Positions 15,244 through 23,280 are shown, counted from the first letter of the stretch. The stretch: 38,729 nt of DNA from Candidatus Poribacteria bacterium (GCA_022394775.1 JAGFCB010000126.1:1-38729); one strand, 5' to 3'. Program-made: numbers and translations. The notes: generated from the letters alone by a model not told the origin.

Positions 15244-15274
15244 AAAAATATGTGCATCTGATAAGAGGTTTCTG

Positions 15275-16306
15275 ATGTTGTTAGAGGATTGTTCTGACAA
15301 AAAAATCGGGCGATTGCCAGATATGGTGAGATGCTCGTTTGCTGATATTGAGGAACGACGGGACGCAGTCGTTTTGACAACCGACCCGGCATGGAAGGCA
15401 GTCAAGGGCATTGCTATCAATTCACATCAACTGATCTATGTTACAGGCAATACAGACGCAGCTATGGCTGGCATCGCCGAAGCCTGTGAAGGTGAAGTGG
15501 TTTATGGAATCGGCGGAGGATTGACAATTGATACCGCTAAGTACGTCGCAGCCGCAAATGGGTTGCCTCTCATCGCGTTCCCAACTATTTTATCAACAGA
15601 CGCTTTTCTCACCGACGCAACAGGCGTTAGAGAAAATGGATGCGTTAAATATCTCCCTACGATGTCGCCTGACACGGTTATCGTAGATATGGATGTGCTA
15701 TGCGAGGCACCTGCTTCCATGCGGGCAAGTGGTGCCGCAGATGTACTGTCAATCGCAACAGCACTATGGGACTGGCAGGAAGCGGAGAAGATGGAGGCAA
15801 ATCCACCCGATCAGCGGCTTACACCGCAAACAATTAACATCGCCGAGACGCTCCTCCAAACACTTCTCGAAAACGCACGAGAAATCGGCAGCGGCACGCC
15901 TGACGGATTGAAACTTTTATTTGATCTCCTCTGTATGGAGGTGCAGCTTTGCAATCTATGTGGGCATAGTCGCGTCGAAGAGGGGAGTGAACACTATTTT
16001 ACCTATGCTATTGAGAACCATTTAACGTCTACAAACAGTGGAAATGTTTTACACGGTGAACTCGTAGCGCTCGGGATCTTGATGATGGCTACGCTACAAT
16101 CCCAACCCTGGATGCAGTATCGTCATGCCATCGAGTGTTTACAGATTAACTACCGTTCACCGGCTGTTACGCCTGAAGCAATTGTTGAAACGCTTATCAA
16201 TTTATCACAATACGTCGCACAACATGAACTCCCTTACACCGTTGCAACGACGTTACAAATTACGCCTGATATAGCTAAACGAACGATACAAACGGTATTC
16301 GATTAA
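15275..16306 (+). CDS. glycerol-1-phosphate dehydrogenase-like / iron-containing alcohol dehydrogenase family protein
   Basis: About 343 residues from ATG 15275, preceded by AGAGG. The N-terminal Rossmann-like part has YGIGGGLTIDTAKYVA for NAD(P) binding, then FPTILSTDAFLTDATGV. The helical C-terminal domain has metal-ligand positions as in the G1P dehydrogenase/AraM/EgsA group: Asp in ASGAADVLSI, His in EEGSEHYFTYAIE and His in LHGELVALGILMM. The frame is open back to 15122, but that extension overlaps the propeller gene and is rejected. The true substrate is uncertain: enzymes of this fold also include glycerol and 3-dehydroquinate-type dehydrogenases. It lies between the propeller and dipeptidase genes. 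Confidence 0.8.
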   Translation: MLLEDCSDKKIGRLPDMVRCSFADIEERRDAVVLTTDPAWKAVKGIAINSHQLIYVTGNTDAAMAGIAEACEGEVVYGIGGGLTIDTAKYVAAANGLPLIAFPTILSTDAFLTDATGVRENGCVKYLPTMSPDTVIVDMDVLCEAPASMRASGAADVLSIATALWDWQEAEKMEANPPDQRLTPQTINIAETLLQTLLENAREIGSGTPDGLKLLFDLLCMEVQLCNLCGHSRVEEGSEHYFTYAIENHLTSTNSGNVLHGELVALGILMMATLQSQPWMQYRHAIECLQINYRSPAVTPEAIVETLINLSQYVAQHELPYTVATTLQITPDIAKRTIQTVFD

Positions 16307-16317
16307 ACCTGAGGACT

Positions 16318-17391
16318 ATGGAAAAGAAAAACAGACAAGCACAATCAGATAAGCGAATCACTGAACTCCACGAGCAAGCACTCGTGATTGATTCGCACAA
16401 TGATGCCATCGTCGCACATATTCGTCGCGGGAACGTGAGCCTTGCTGACGAAAATGTCCAAAACCCCATGGAACCAACCGGGACTGTCGCTTACCTCCGG
16501 GGGCCTGTGCCACCGGAAGAGGAAGCCATCGGTATCCAACTCAACATCCCGAAAATGCGGCAAGGTGGTATCGATGCCGCCTTCTTCGCTGTTGATGTGA
16601 CGCGCGCATGGAAAAACCATCTCGCCTACGCATTAGATGCATTCGGTTGGTTCAACGAAGAAGTGACAGCAAACGCTGATGATATTTGCATCGCTCGAAG
16701 CGCAAGTGATATTCGCGACGCGAAGGCAGCCGGTAAACTTGCTGCGATTCTTGTCATCGAAAACAGCGAGGCAGTTGAACGAAGTCTGAATATCTTGCGT
16801 TCACTCTATCTGCTCGGTGTCCGTTCAATCGGCGTAACCCATAACCTGAACACATGGGCATCAACCGGAAATGATGAAGAAGATATGGGTGGTGGCTTGA
16901 CCCGATTTGGTATGGCATTAGTTGAAGAGATGAACCGCTTAGGCATGCTTGTTGATGTTTCGCATATCAGTGAGCGTGGATTTTGGGATGTTCTCGAAAT
17001 TTCGGAGCGTCCTGTTATCGCATCTCACAGCAATTGCAAAACCTTGTGCCGCCACTCACGGAACTTAAGCAACGAACAACTCAAAGCCTTAGCAGCGAAC
17101 GGGGGCGTTGTCGGTATCACTTTTGTTCCCGGATTTATTACGATAGACGGATGGCAGAAAATGCCACCCCTGGCGCAATTGTTGAACCACATCGCTTACG
17201 CAATCGACATCGCGGGCATCGACCATGTTGGCATCGGTTCGGACTTTGATGGCGGCGGGGATCTGCTCAAGGATGCCAGTGAGTTCATCAAAATCGCAGA
17301 AGGGTTAAGCGAACGCGGTTATTCCGATGACGATATAAGAAAGATACTCGGCGAAAACCATCTACGCGTCTTTGAGGCGGCATGTGGATAA
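16318..17391 (+). CDS. membrane-dipeptidase-type peptidase M19
   Basis: A 357-residue renal-dipeptidase family (M19) metallohydrolase. The binuclear zinc ligands are visible in order: DSHNDA near residue 24, Glu in LVIENSEAVE near residue 155, His in VDVSHISERGFWDV near residue 221 and His in IASHSNCK near residue 242, with the substrate-site Asp in GIGSDFDGGGD near residue 308. Family members hydrolyse dipeptides, often with a D-residue. No signal peptide is present, so it is probably cytoplasmic. It begins 11 bp after the G1PDH-like gene and probably ends that operon. GAGG at 16311-16314 is a weak ribosome-binding site. Confidence 0.93.
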   Translation: MEKKNRQAQSDKRITELHEQALVIDSHNDAIVAHIRRGNVSLADENVQNPMEPTGTVAYLRGPVPPEEEAIGIQLNIPKMRQGGIDAAFFAVDVTRAWKNHLAYALDAFGWFNEEVTANADDICIARSASDIRDAKAAGKLAAILVIENSEAVERSLNILRSLYLLGVRSIGVTHNLNTWASTGNDEEDMGGGLTRFGMALVEEMNRLGMLVDVSHISERGFWDVLEISERPVIASHSNCKTLCRHSRNLSNEQLKALAANGGVVGITFVPGFITIDGWQKMPPLAQLLNHIAYAIDIAGIDHVGIGSDFDGGGDLLKDASEFIKIAEGLSERGYSDDDIRKILGENHLRVFEAACG

Positions 17392-17454
17392 GGACTCGTT
17401 CAGCCAGAGATGAACCTGACGAACTATCGTCGTTGAATGCGGAATCTGTCTGAG

Positions 17455-18462
17455 TTAGGTAGTTTTCGCAAGCGTGTGAGAGACCGATTCCCATACCTCG
17501 TCCACACCGATACCTTTCATACAGATATTGTCCTTGCATTTATCCGTGAACTGCTTACACGGGCTACACGGCACAGCGTGACGGATGGTTTGATGCAATG
17601 TTCCGAGCGGTTGAAACCGGATGTGATTACCCGGACCAAACAGAGATACCGTAGGAGTTCCGACCCCTGCGGCAATATGCATCGGACCGGTGTCGTTGGT
17701 CAAAAAAAGATCACATTTTTCAATGCAGGCGGCTAACTGCCGAATTTGAAGATTACCCGCAAACGGAATAGCGCGCCCGTTCATGAGGCTCGCAACAGTC
17801 CGCACAAGTTCTGTTTCCTTTGGACCACCAAAAATCAGGACATCGGCGTTGAAACGCGCCACAAGTTTGTCGCCAATGGCAGCGAAGCGATCAGGCATCC
17901 ACTCCCGTAAGTTCCAACCGGCACCCGGAAAAAATCCGACCTTTAATTGTCCAGTGTTAACACCAGCAGTGTCAAACCGTTGCGCTGCATCTAACCGCTC
18001 AGATTCGGAGAGAAAGAGTTCCAATCTCCGATCCTCTGCCGGAATATCCGCTGCATGTAACAACTCGAAATAGTGTGCTGTCGCGTGTTTGTTCCCTTGC
18101 TCATGGACGCGGACGGTACAGAGCCGACCCTTACCGACACGTTCGGCAGCACCGCTGAAATGCATCAACATTTCAGTGCGAAATTTCCGCTGAAAATCAA
18201 GAGCCAACGTAAATTTCCGTTCACGCAGAAGACGAATAATCCGCAACATCTCACCCGTATCCTTATTCTTCGCAAGCCGGTCAAAGGTAATTATTTCATT
18301 GAGGTGCGGATTTTCATGGAGGATCTCTGCTGACTGTTTCGCGACAAGCATAGCAATATACGCATCCGGGAAATGCGCACGGACGGCTCGGATCGCCGGT
18401 GTGGTCAGTACAATATCGCCAAGGGAACTGAGTCGAATCAGCAGGATTCTTTCGAAAGCCAT
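17455..18462 (-). CDS. glycosyltransferase family 9 (ADP-heptose:LPS heptosyltransferase-like)
   Basis: A 335-residue GT-B enzyme of family GT9. The N-terminus FERILLIRLSSLGDIVLTTP is the classical heptosyltransferase start. The donor-binding half shows VGFFPGAGWNLREW, LIFGGPKETEL, LFLTNDTGPMHIAAGVGTPT and LFGPGNHIRFQPLG. Family members add heptose to lipopolysaccharide core, so it supports a Gram-negative envelope, although poribacterial-type GT9 proteins may act on other glycans. A cysteine-rich segment near residue 300 (PCSPCKQFTDKCKDNICMKG) is also seen in many family members. It is convergent with the dipeptidase gene, 63 bp apart. Confidence 0.93.
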   Translation of the reverse strand: MAFERILLIRLSSLGDIVLTTPAIRAVRAHFPDAYIAMLVAKQSAEILHENPHLNEIITFDRLAKNKDTGEMLRIIRLLRERKFTLALDFQRKFRTEMLMHFSGAAERVGKGRLCTVRVHEQGNKHATAHYFELLHAADIPAEDRRLELFLSESERLDAAQRFDTAGVNTGQLKVGFFPGAGWNLREWMPDRFAAIGDKLVARFNADVLIFGGPKETELVRTVASLMNGRAIPFAGNLQIRQLAACIEKCDLFLTNDTGPMHIAAGVGTPTVSLFGPGNHIRFQPLGTLHQTIRHAVPCSPCKQFTDKCKDNICMKGIGVDEVWESVSHTLAKTT

Positions 18463-18571
18463 TTGTCTAATGCGTTGCCGGTTGTTAGTTATCAGTGCCT
18501 CTCTTGTGGCAGTGAAAGTATCTGTTAGTACTCCAAGGACTCTCTTAACTGAAAGCGAAGCGAACCGATAA

Positions 18572-19729
18572 CTATTCTACTACCTGTTTTTCAAGGTTAT
18601 TCAGGGCATCCTCAACCAATGCGTCTATATCCAACCCCGATTCTGCATGATCTAAGTCATTAAGCGACGCACCGGTGGCAGGATGTTTAGGGACAAACAG
18701 TGAGCAGCAGTCTTGATGCGGACGTGTAGAGATATCAAAGGTCCCAATGCGTTGCGCTTTTGTAATGATTTCAGCTTTGTCCTCACTGATAAGCGGACGC
18801 AGGATCGGGATTTCCGCGATCGCTTCAATCGTTCGGAGGTTCGTCAATGTCTGCGAAGCGACTTGCGCGAGACTTTCCCCCGTAACAAGAGCCTCGGCAT
18901 CCACCATGTCTGCGACGCGCTGCGCTATTCGTGTCATCATCCGTCGATACAACAAAACCCGGAATGGCGCGGGGGTTGATGCAACAATGGTTTGCTGGAG
19001 ATTCGCAAATGGAACAAGATAGATTGTGCTCCGATAATTTGATATTGCTAAGGTCTGCGCAATTTCAATGACCTTCTCCAAAGAAGCCTTATCCGTATAA
19101 GGGTAGCTATAAAAGTGAATAAAAACGGCTTTCGCACCACGTTTTATCATTTGCCATGCCGCAACGGGGGAGTCAATCCCACCGGATAACATGACCAGTA
19201 CTTTACCACTCACACCGACTGGCAAACCCCCGATACCTTGGGTTTTTTCTGTGGATATATAGGATGCTTTCTGTGTTATTTTAATCCAGCAGACTATGTC
19301 CGGATTATGCATATCCGCGCGAAGACCTGTTTCCTTGACGAGATACCCACCAATCTCTGCACTCACCTCTGGCGAAGTTAACGGAAAGGTTTTGTCTGAT
19401 CGCCTTGTTTCGACTTTAAAGGACTCGCAGGAAACGTTTTGGATTTGCCGCAGTGCTGCATCTCTAATAGATGAAATATCAGTCTTGGTACGGCATGAGA
19501 GTTCAAAATGGGCGATACCCATAACTTGACGTAGCCGTTTTCTAATTTCAGTAATATCGGCATGCTCACCAAGATGCACGAGAATCCTATCGTGAAGCCG
19601 TTCTACTTCAGCATACCCGGTACCACGCAAGGCAAGTTTGATATTGTTCGCAAGCCGTTTTTCAAAAAATACTCTGTTCTTCCCTTTAAGCCCAACTTCG
19701 GCGTAATGAATACTAAACAATTCTTCCAT
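18572..19729 (-). CDS. thiI: tRNA 4-thiouridine synthase ThiI (form without rhodanese domain)
   Basis: A 385-residue protein that adenylates U8 of tRNA for sulfur insertion, and may also serve thiamine-thiazole synthesis. Order: ferredoxin-like N-terminal domain (MEELFSIHYAEVGLKGKNR), a THUMP domain to about residue 165, then the PP-loop LVMLSGGIDSPVAAWQM near residue 180 and HFYSYPYT. The end, HQDCCSLFVPKHPATGAS, is that of short ThiI proteins. The C-terminal rhodanese domain of the E. coli enzyme is absent, so sulfur must come from another carrier or directly from a desulfurase. The gene lies between GT9 and the RNase H gene on the same strand. Confidence 0.95.
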   Translation of the reverse strand: MEELFSIHYAEVGLKGKNRVFFEKRLANNIKLALRGTGYAEVERLHDRILVHLGEHADITEIRKRLRQVMGIAHFELSCRTKTDISSIRDAALRQIQNVSCESFKVETRRSDKTFPLTSPEVSAEIGGYLVKETGLRADMHNPDIVCWIKITQKASYISTEKTQGIGGLPVGVSGKVLVMLSGGIDSPVAAWQMIKRGAKAVFIHFYSYPYTDKASLEKVIEIAQTLAISNYRSTIYLVPFANLQQTIVASTPAPFRVLLYRRMMTRIAQRVADMVDAEALVTGESLAQVASQTLTNLRTIEAIAEIPILRPLISEDKAEIITKAQRIGTFDISTRPHQDCCSLFVPKHPATGASLNDLDHAESGLDIDALVEDALNNLEKQVVE

Positions 19730-19843
19730 GATTTCTCTCGTGCTATAAAAAATTTAATGAGGCATACCTCAGACTCGATACCTCGGTGAACTGTCGGCAA
19801 GGTTGAACCTCACCAACAAATATATACAAAACGGATATATTGT

Positions 19844-20551
19844 TTACGAAGCACAGACAGCATCCGTTAGATTAAAATGGAGTTTCGCGACATTTCCTAA
19901 TGATCCATTCCCGTGCTGTTTCACAAATTCTCTACCCGCTTCTACAACCTGATACGCACCCCTTGGCAAGCAGATGTTATATTTTTCGGACAACGTTTCC
20001 ATGCCTCTCAGAAAAGCATCGCGAGCGATGATAGACGCTGCAGCGACAGCAATATCGCGTTCTGCCTTTGTTACCTGTTTGATTTCTATCCCAAGTGGTG
20101 CAGAGGCAGTACGCACGTTGCCACGCTGCAGGTTCTGCGTTCGTTCAGTAAGTTGTTGTGTGATAAGGTGATCTTTAGCAAATTTGTCAACAAGTGCATG
20201 TTTCGCGCCGACGCTGTCCGCCAAGGTCCAAATAGCCTCGGCATGAAGCGATGCGAGCAGATGGTTTAGGTTTTGCCCGCGTCTACGGAAAGCAGTGTAA
20301 AGGGAATTGTATTCAGCAGGCATTTTTTCCACAACCACGATATGCTGTTCGTAGTCGCGACGGATCAATTCCGCAAGATTGTGGATACGACGATTTGATA
20401 ACTTTTTTCCATCAGTAATCCCTAAATCTGAGAAGGTCTCTCGGCATTCAGCATCCACGTAAGCAGCCGTAACGACGAGCGGACCGAAATAATCACCCTT
20501 ACCTGCCTCGTCTGTACCGATCCATGCGTTCCAATTGTGTATTTCGTTCAT
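19844..20551 (-). CDS. ribonuclease HIII-like, catalytic domain only
   Basis: A 235-residue RNase H type 2 protein that should nick the RNA strand of RNA/DNA hybrids. The N-terminal GTDEAGKGDYFGPLV is the HIII form of the active-site strand (HII usually has DEVGRG). ITDGKKLS follows, as do HALVDKFA and AERDIAVAAASIIARD, which carry the remaining acidic residues, and a C-terminal YNICLPRGAYQVV segment. Classical RNase HIII has about 80-90 more residues at the N-terminus forming a TBP-like substrate-binding domain. Here the catalytic core starts at residue 8-10, and the upstream sequence holds no in-frame extension, so the domain is missing. Confidence 0.88.
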   Translation of the reverse strand: MNEIHNWNAWIGTDEAGKGDYFGPLVVTAAYVDAECRETFSDLGITDGKKLSNRRIHNLAELIRRDYEQHIVVVEKMPAEYNSLYTAFRRRGQNLNHLLASLHAEAIWTLADSVGAKHALVDKFAKDHLITQQLTERTQNLQRGNVRTASAPLGIEIKQVTKAERDIAVAAASIIARDAFLRGMETLSEKYNICLPRGAYQVVEAGREFVKQHGNGSLGNVAKLHFNLTDAVCAS

Positions 20552-20596
20552 CTAATCTGCCAGATGTGTTGGTTTCAATTCGTTGTGGTTTTAGAT

Positions 20597-21166
20597 TTAT
20601 ACAGGATTCCGAAGTGCCGCGAATTCTGTAACCTGTTTACCTACGGCTTTGACACGTGCTGTCAATTCTGGGTCGTGCAAATTACCGTTTGCGTCAAACG
20701 CCTGAGATGAGTTAGGGATAGATGCGTCCTTCGGGACGACCCAAGCATGCAAAGCAGTGCCTACCGTCCGTAACATAGAAAGCGCATTTGCCGCACCCAT
20801 CCGTCCACCGGACACACCGATCAATCCGATGACCTTGTTCTCAAATTCATCAAACCCCATAAGATCAAGCGCACTTTTAAGAACACCGCTGAAGCTTCCG
20901 TGGTATTCGGGGGAACCGAGAAGTATACCCTGCGCACGTTTCACCTTTTCCCGTAGTTTGAACACGCCAGGCGGATAGCCACTTTCGTCAGCAACAGAGC
21001 CTTGAAAAACGAGTTCATACTCGCCAAGCTCAAGCAATTCGACCTCTGCCCCCGCATCTTTAGCAGCAGAAAGCGCGATTTGGAGTGCCGCATGTGTTGA
21101 ACTGCCTTTCCGGAGGCTTCCACAGATAGCGACAACATAGACAGATTGGTTATTGGTACGCTCCAT
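20597..21166 (-). CDS. NADPH-dependent FMN reductase-like flavoprotein
   Basis: About 189 residues from ATG 21166 (MERTNNQSVYVV), preceded by AAAGGG. The flavodoxin-like fold has the FMN phosphate loop ICGSLRKGSSTHAAL near residue 14, the LLGSPEYHGSFSGVLKSALD segment near residue 80 that is diagnostic of the NADPH-dependent FMN/azo-reductase family, and VIGLIGVSGGRMG near residue 110. It probably reduces free FMN or quinones with NAD(P)H. An upstream in-frame TTG at 21187 is rejected because the ribosome-binding site lies after it. A dispersed repeat begins immediately upstream. Confidence 0.9.
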   Translation of the reverse strand: MERTNNQSVYVVAICGSLRKGSSTHAALQIALSAAKDAGAEVELLELGEYELVFQGSVADESGYPPGVFKLREKVKRAQGILLGSPEYHGSFSGVLKSALDLMGFDEFENKVIGLIGVSGGRMGAANALSMLRTVGTALHAWVVPKDASIPNSSQAFDANGNLHDPELTARVKAVGKQVTEFAALRNPV

Positions 21167-21186
21167 TTTCGGTATCCCTTTCCGCA

Positions 21187-21300
21187 AATTTTGGACACTC
21201 CAGGCCTTGCAGGTGCGGTTTGGAACCGCACCGGGAAACCTGAAAAAGAAAATTCAAAAATTTAGAAAATCCGGTAATTTATCTAAAACTAAATAGCCCT
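21187..21300. repeat. dispersed about 110-bp repeat, long copy
   Basis: This matches 29124-29216 almost end to end: AATTTTGGACAC, a GC-rich bridge, a 21-nt palindrome with arms GGTGCGGTT/AACCGCACC (21212-21232), AAAAAGAAAA, then TCCGGTAATTTATC and TAAAACTAAATAG. This copy has about 17 extra bases (21251-21270) bounded by GAAAA on both sides, consistent with slippage or deletion between short direct repeats. No terminal inverted repeats or duplicated target were recognised. Confidence 0.7.
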
Positions 21301-21529
21301 CGACCCAGCGTGATTCTTCGCTTACCGCTTTCTCAACTGCTCCTTAGCATAACACAGCAATAAAGGTATGTCAAAAAGTTTTTAACCCTAAGGAACACCA
21401 GTTACAATCGGTCGAATGTTATGTTCGATGAAATTGTACCACATCCTGCCGAGCTAATGCCAAGCCAACTTCACTTCCTGCCGGACGAAACGATCAGAGA
21501 GCCGAGTCGTTTTATATACAGATCCCTGT

Positions 21530-21646
21530 CCCTGTAGGAGCGAGCTGTGCTCGCGATCCTGCCGAAAAAACGTTAACTTTATCTATGTGCATATTTTTTC
21601 CCTGTAGGAGCGAGCTGTGCTCGCGATCCTACGGAAAAACGTTAAC
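21530..21646. repeat. two direct repeats with GCGAG/CTCGC hairpin, 70-bp period
   Basis: Copies at 21530-21577 and 21600-21646 share CCCTGTAGGAG, the hairpin GCGAG-ctgtg-CTCGC, GATCCT and end in ACGTTAAC. They differ at only a few bases. The spacer between them is 22 bp. They precede the promoter of the first LamG gene; a role there is unproven. Confidence 0.65.
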
Positions 21647-21692
21647 ATCTGGAACCGAAAACTAAATCGCCCTGTATAAAGACAGATTTTTC

Positions 21693-21721
21693 TTGACAAT
21701 ACTTAACATTTTTTTTATAAT
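21693..21721 (+). promoter_or_regulatory. consensus promoter of LamG gene 1
   Basis: TTGACA (21693-21698), 17-bp spacer, TATAAT (21716-21721): a perfect sigma-70 consensus. The preceding ACAGATTTTTC is shared with the promoter of LamG gene 2 at 23252-23280, so the two upstream regions are homologous. Transcription from here would give a leader of about 585 nt. Confidence 0.75.
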
Positions 21722-21818
21722 GTTTTTACAAGTTAGAGCGCGAGTCGTTCATCTAATGGGTTGGCTGAAAACCTGCCTGAATGTGAGCCGCTCGTATCGT
21801 ACGTTAGTTGTTTTAGAC

Positions 21819-22054
21819 GTCAATAACCCCTGCTAAAGCATGGGGCTTGTCCACTACGTCAGCCAAGGCTATAGAGTGGACGAGGGTAACTTATTGACTA
21901 CAGTAAAATATCGCAGTGTCGTAGCATGGCAGCTACAACGTTTGTCTAAAAACGATATGTTGAACTGGTAGTAGACATATCTAAGGATGCTCCCCAAGTC
22001 TGACGTAAAAGCGGATACTGTGATCTGGATGGGGCAACACATAACCCGAAAGGG
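21819..22054 (+). ncRNA. candidate structured RNA (three-way junction plus GNRA hairpin)
   Basis: Pairings seen by eye: outer stem GTCAATAA (21819-21826)/TTATTGAC (21891-21898) encloses two hairpins, CCCCTGC/GCA(t)GGGG (21827-21845) and GTCCACT/AGTGGAC (21849-21881) with an inner AGCC/GGCT. Next come ATATCG (21908-21913)/CGATAT (21953-21958) enclosing GTAGC/GCTAC, then GCTCCCC (21989-21995) facing GGGGC (22031-22035), and CCC-GAAA-GGG (22045-22054) with a GNRA tetraloop. The stretch GCGGATACTG...GATGGGGCAAC resembles, from memory, the 3' part of HEARO/IscB omega RNA. The folding is clear; the family is uncertain. The only overlapping ORF (21987-22187) looks spurious. Confidence 0.45.
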
Positions 22055-22229
22055 ATTTTACCTGTTTTTTCAAAAGCACCGTGTCAGGTCTATTAGGGGA
22101 GTGGTGACAGTCTCGCTGAACGAAGCAGCACACTGGCGAGAAACGCTAACAAAACCGTGGCGAAAAAACGGACTGCTTTTTCTATAATGTTTCTTGAACA
22201 ATTCAAACATTTTAATGGTCTAACGAGGG

Positions 22230-22289
22230 CGGATTTTCCTCCCCCCCACTAATTTTCCTCCCCCACTAAAGTGGGGGGTTTCCAATCCG
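22230..22289 (+). terminator. G/C palindrome at the right end of the insertion, possible attenuator
   Basis: CCCCCAC (22260-22266), loop TAAA, GTGGGGG (22271-22277) then GTTT; an outer pair CGGATT (22230-22235)/AATCCG (22284-22289) and a partial duplicate of the left arm (ATTTTCCTCCCC..., 22232-22250) surround it. It lies 12 bp before the AGGAGG ribosome-binding site of LamG gene 1, so in RNA it could terminate transcription or affect translation. Confidence 0.5.
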
Positions 22290-22313
22290 TAAGTTTGATG
22301 AGGAGGTTTACTC

Positions 22314-23102
22314 GTGCGTTTAATAATATATTTACTTGCCGTTGCCTTACTAATGGTGGGCAGCGTGCTTACCACACACGCCGTAATCGAAGACGAAGGC
22401 TTAATCCTTTACTTCAGTTTTGATGAAGCACAAGGGAACACGGTCACAGATGGAACCGGTGGCGGGAATGACGGTGTAATTGATGGAGCCGAAATTGTTG
22501 GTGATGAAGTCGTCCACGGTAAAGGTGCGATATTATTTGACGATGGCAATGATAGTGTGACGGTTGACTCTTTTGCCGCGTTAGAAAATTATACCGACAA
22601 CTCCTATCTCTTCTGGCTCAATTTTGCTGACCTGAACTCCGGGGCTTGGAACCAAATTATCGCAAAAAAAGCACCAGGCTCCGACCGTTCTCCCGGTATC
22701 TGGACCTGTAACCGCGTGAGTTTACACATCCACTACCGGTTCAACCCCGGGAATGCTGGAAGCCTTTGTGTCGGTCCTGAGGGCGAAGGCGATGAGTTTG
22801 GAGCAGGGGATTGGCATCACATTGGCGGAATCAAAGAAGGGAATAACTTCAAGTTTTACATTGATGGCGAAGTCGTTGATGAACAGACCGTTCCAGAAAA
22901 TCACGCACAAGGCGAAGAGAAACTCTATATCGGTAAAACGGGATACGCTTCCGCGCTTTTCTATATTGATGAACTCTTTGTCTATGATAGAGCTTTGAGT
23001 GGTGAAGAGGTTATAGATGTTATGGAGGGGCTACTCACACCCGTTGAACCCAAAGATAAACTCACCACGACGTGGGGACACCTGAAAACACATCGCGATT
23101 AA
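22314..23102 (+). CDS. secreted LamG / concanavalin A-like lectin-domain protein 1
   Basis: A 262-residue secreted protein. Residues 1-23 form a signal peptide (MRLIIYLLAVALLMVGSVLT then THA). Residues about 25-245 are a single LamG-like jelly-roll domain: LILYFSFDEAQGNTVTD at the start, AILFDDGNDSVTVD, the central WNQIIAKKAPGSDRSPGIWT, WHHIGGIKEGNNFKFYIDGE and LFYIDELFVYDRALSGEEV at the end. The C-terminus KLTTTWGHLKTHRD is shared with LamG protein 2. The start is GTG 22314 with a perfect AGGAGG seven bases upstream. Such domains usually bind glycans, but the ligand is unknown. The two proteins are clearly a tandem duplication. Confidence 0.88.
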   Translation: MRLIIYLLAVALLMVGSVLTTHAVIEDEGLILYFSFDEAQGNTVTDGTGGGNDGVIDGAEIVGDEVVHGKGAILFDDGNDSVTVDSFAALENYTDNSYLFWLNFADLNSGAWNQIIAKKAPGSDRSPGIWTCNRVSLHIHYRFNPGNAGSLCVGPEGEGDEFGAGDWHHIGGIKEGNNFKFYIDGEVVDEQTVPENHAQGEEKLYIGKTGYASALFYIDELFVYDRALSGEEVIDVMEGLLTPVEPKDKLTTTWGHLKTHRD

Positions 23103-23120
23103 TTTCACACCCTGAACCGT

Positions 23121-23143
23121 TGGGACGGCTTCATGCCGTCCCA
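23121..23143 (+). terminator. hairpin after LamG gene 1
   Basis: TGGGACGGC-ttcat-GCCGTCCCA forms a 9-bp stem 18 bp after the stop codon, followed by CATCCCTTTT. The hairpin is duplicated after LamG gene 2. It is a plausible terminator, though the T-run is not immediate. Confidence 0.5.
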
Positions 23144-23251
23144 CATCCCTTTTCTCACCCTGATGTATCTATCGTCCTAAGTTCCTCTCTTCCATTTTTC
23201 CAAAGTGAAGCCTATACTTTCACGGTTTTAAAGAAAAAATACAGATTTTTC

Positions 23252-23280
23252 TTGACATATTTAAGCGTTTTTTCTACAAT
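23252..23280 (+). promoter_or_regulatory. promoter of LamG gene 2
   Basis: TTGACA (23252-23257), 17-bp spacer, TACAAT (23275-23280). The surrounding sequence (ACAGATTTTTC before the -35 box) matches the promoter of LamG gene 1. The leader of about 115 nt contains GGGTTGG...CCGACCC-type pairing. The rest of the 23103-23394 gap holds nothing else recognisable. Confidence 0.7.

Larger units (their letters stand above)
21815..22290 (+). mobile_element. putative ORF-less insertion in the leader of LamG gene 1
   Basis: The leader of LamG gene 2 runs from its -10 box to its start in about 115 nt. The LamG gene 1 leader matches it loosely at both ends (GTTAGTTG...TTTAG on the left; TTTGATGAGGAG on the right) but carries about 475 extra bases between. 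The extra segment begins with a series of RNA-like stems and ends with a strong palindrome (22230-22289). It encodes no convincing protein. These features suggest a non-autonomous mobile element, for example derived from an IS200/IS605- or IscB-type transposon. Boundaries are approximate and no target duplication is evident. Confidence 0.5.

Noticed and set aside
15122..15274. Extended start of the G1PDH-like protein
   Set aside because: The extension overlaps the propeller gene in another frame and lacks a ribosome-binding site, whereas ATG 15275 has AGAGG and matches the family N-terminus.
21987..22187. 66-codon ORF inside the leader insertion
   Set aside because: It overlaps the proposed RNA stems, has no ribosome-binding site and resembles no protein family; treated as a chance frame.
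21815..22290. Group I or group II intron in the LamG leader
   Set aside because: No domain V-like hairpin near the 3' end, no typical GUGYG start and no intron-encoded protein; the 3' end is a G/C palindrome instead.
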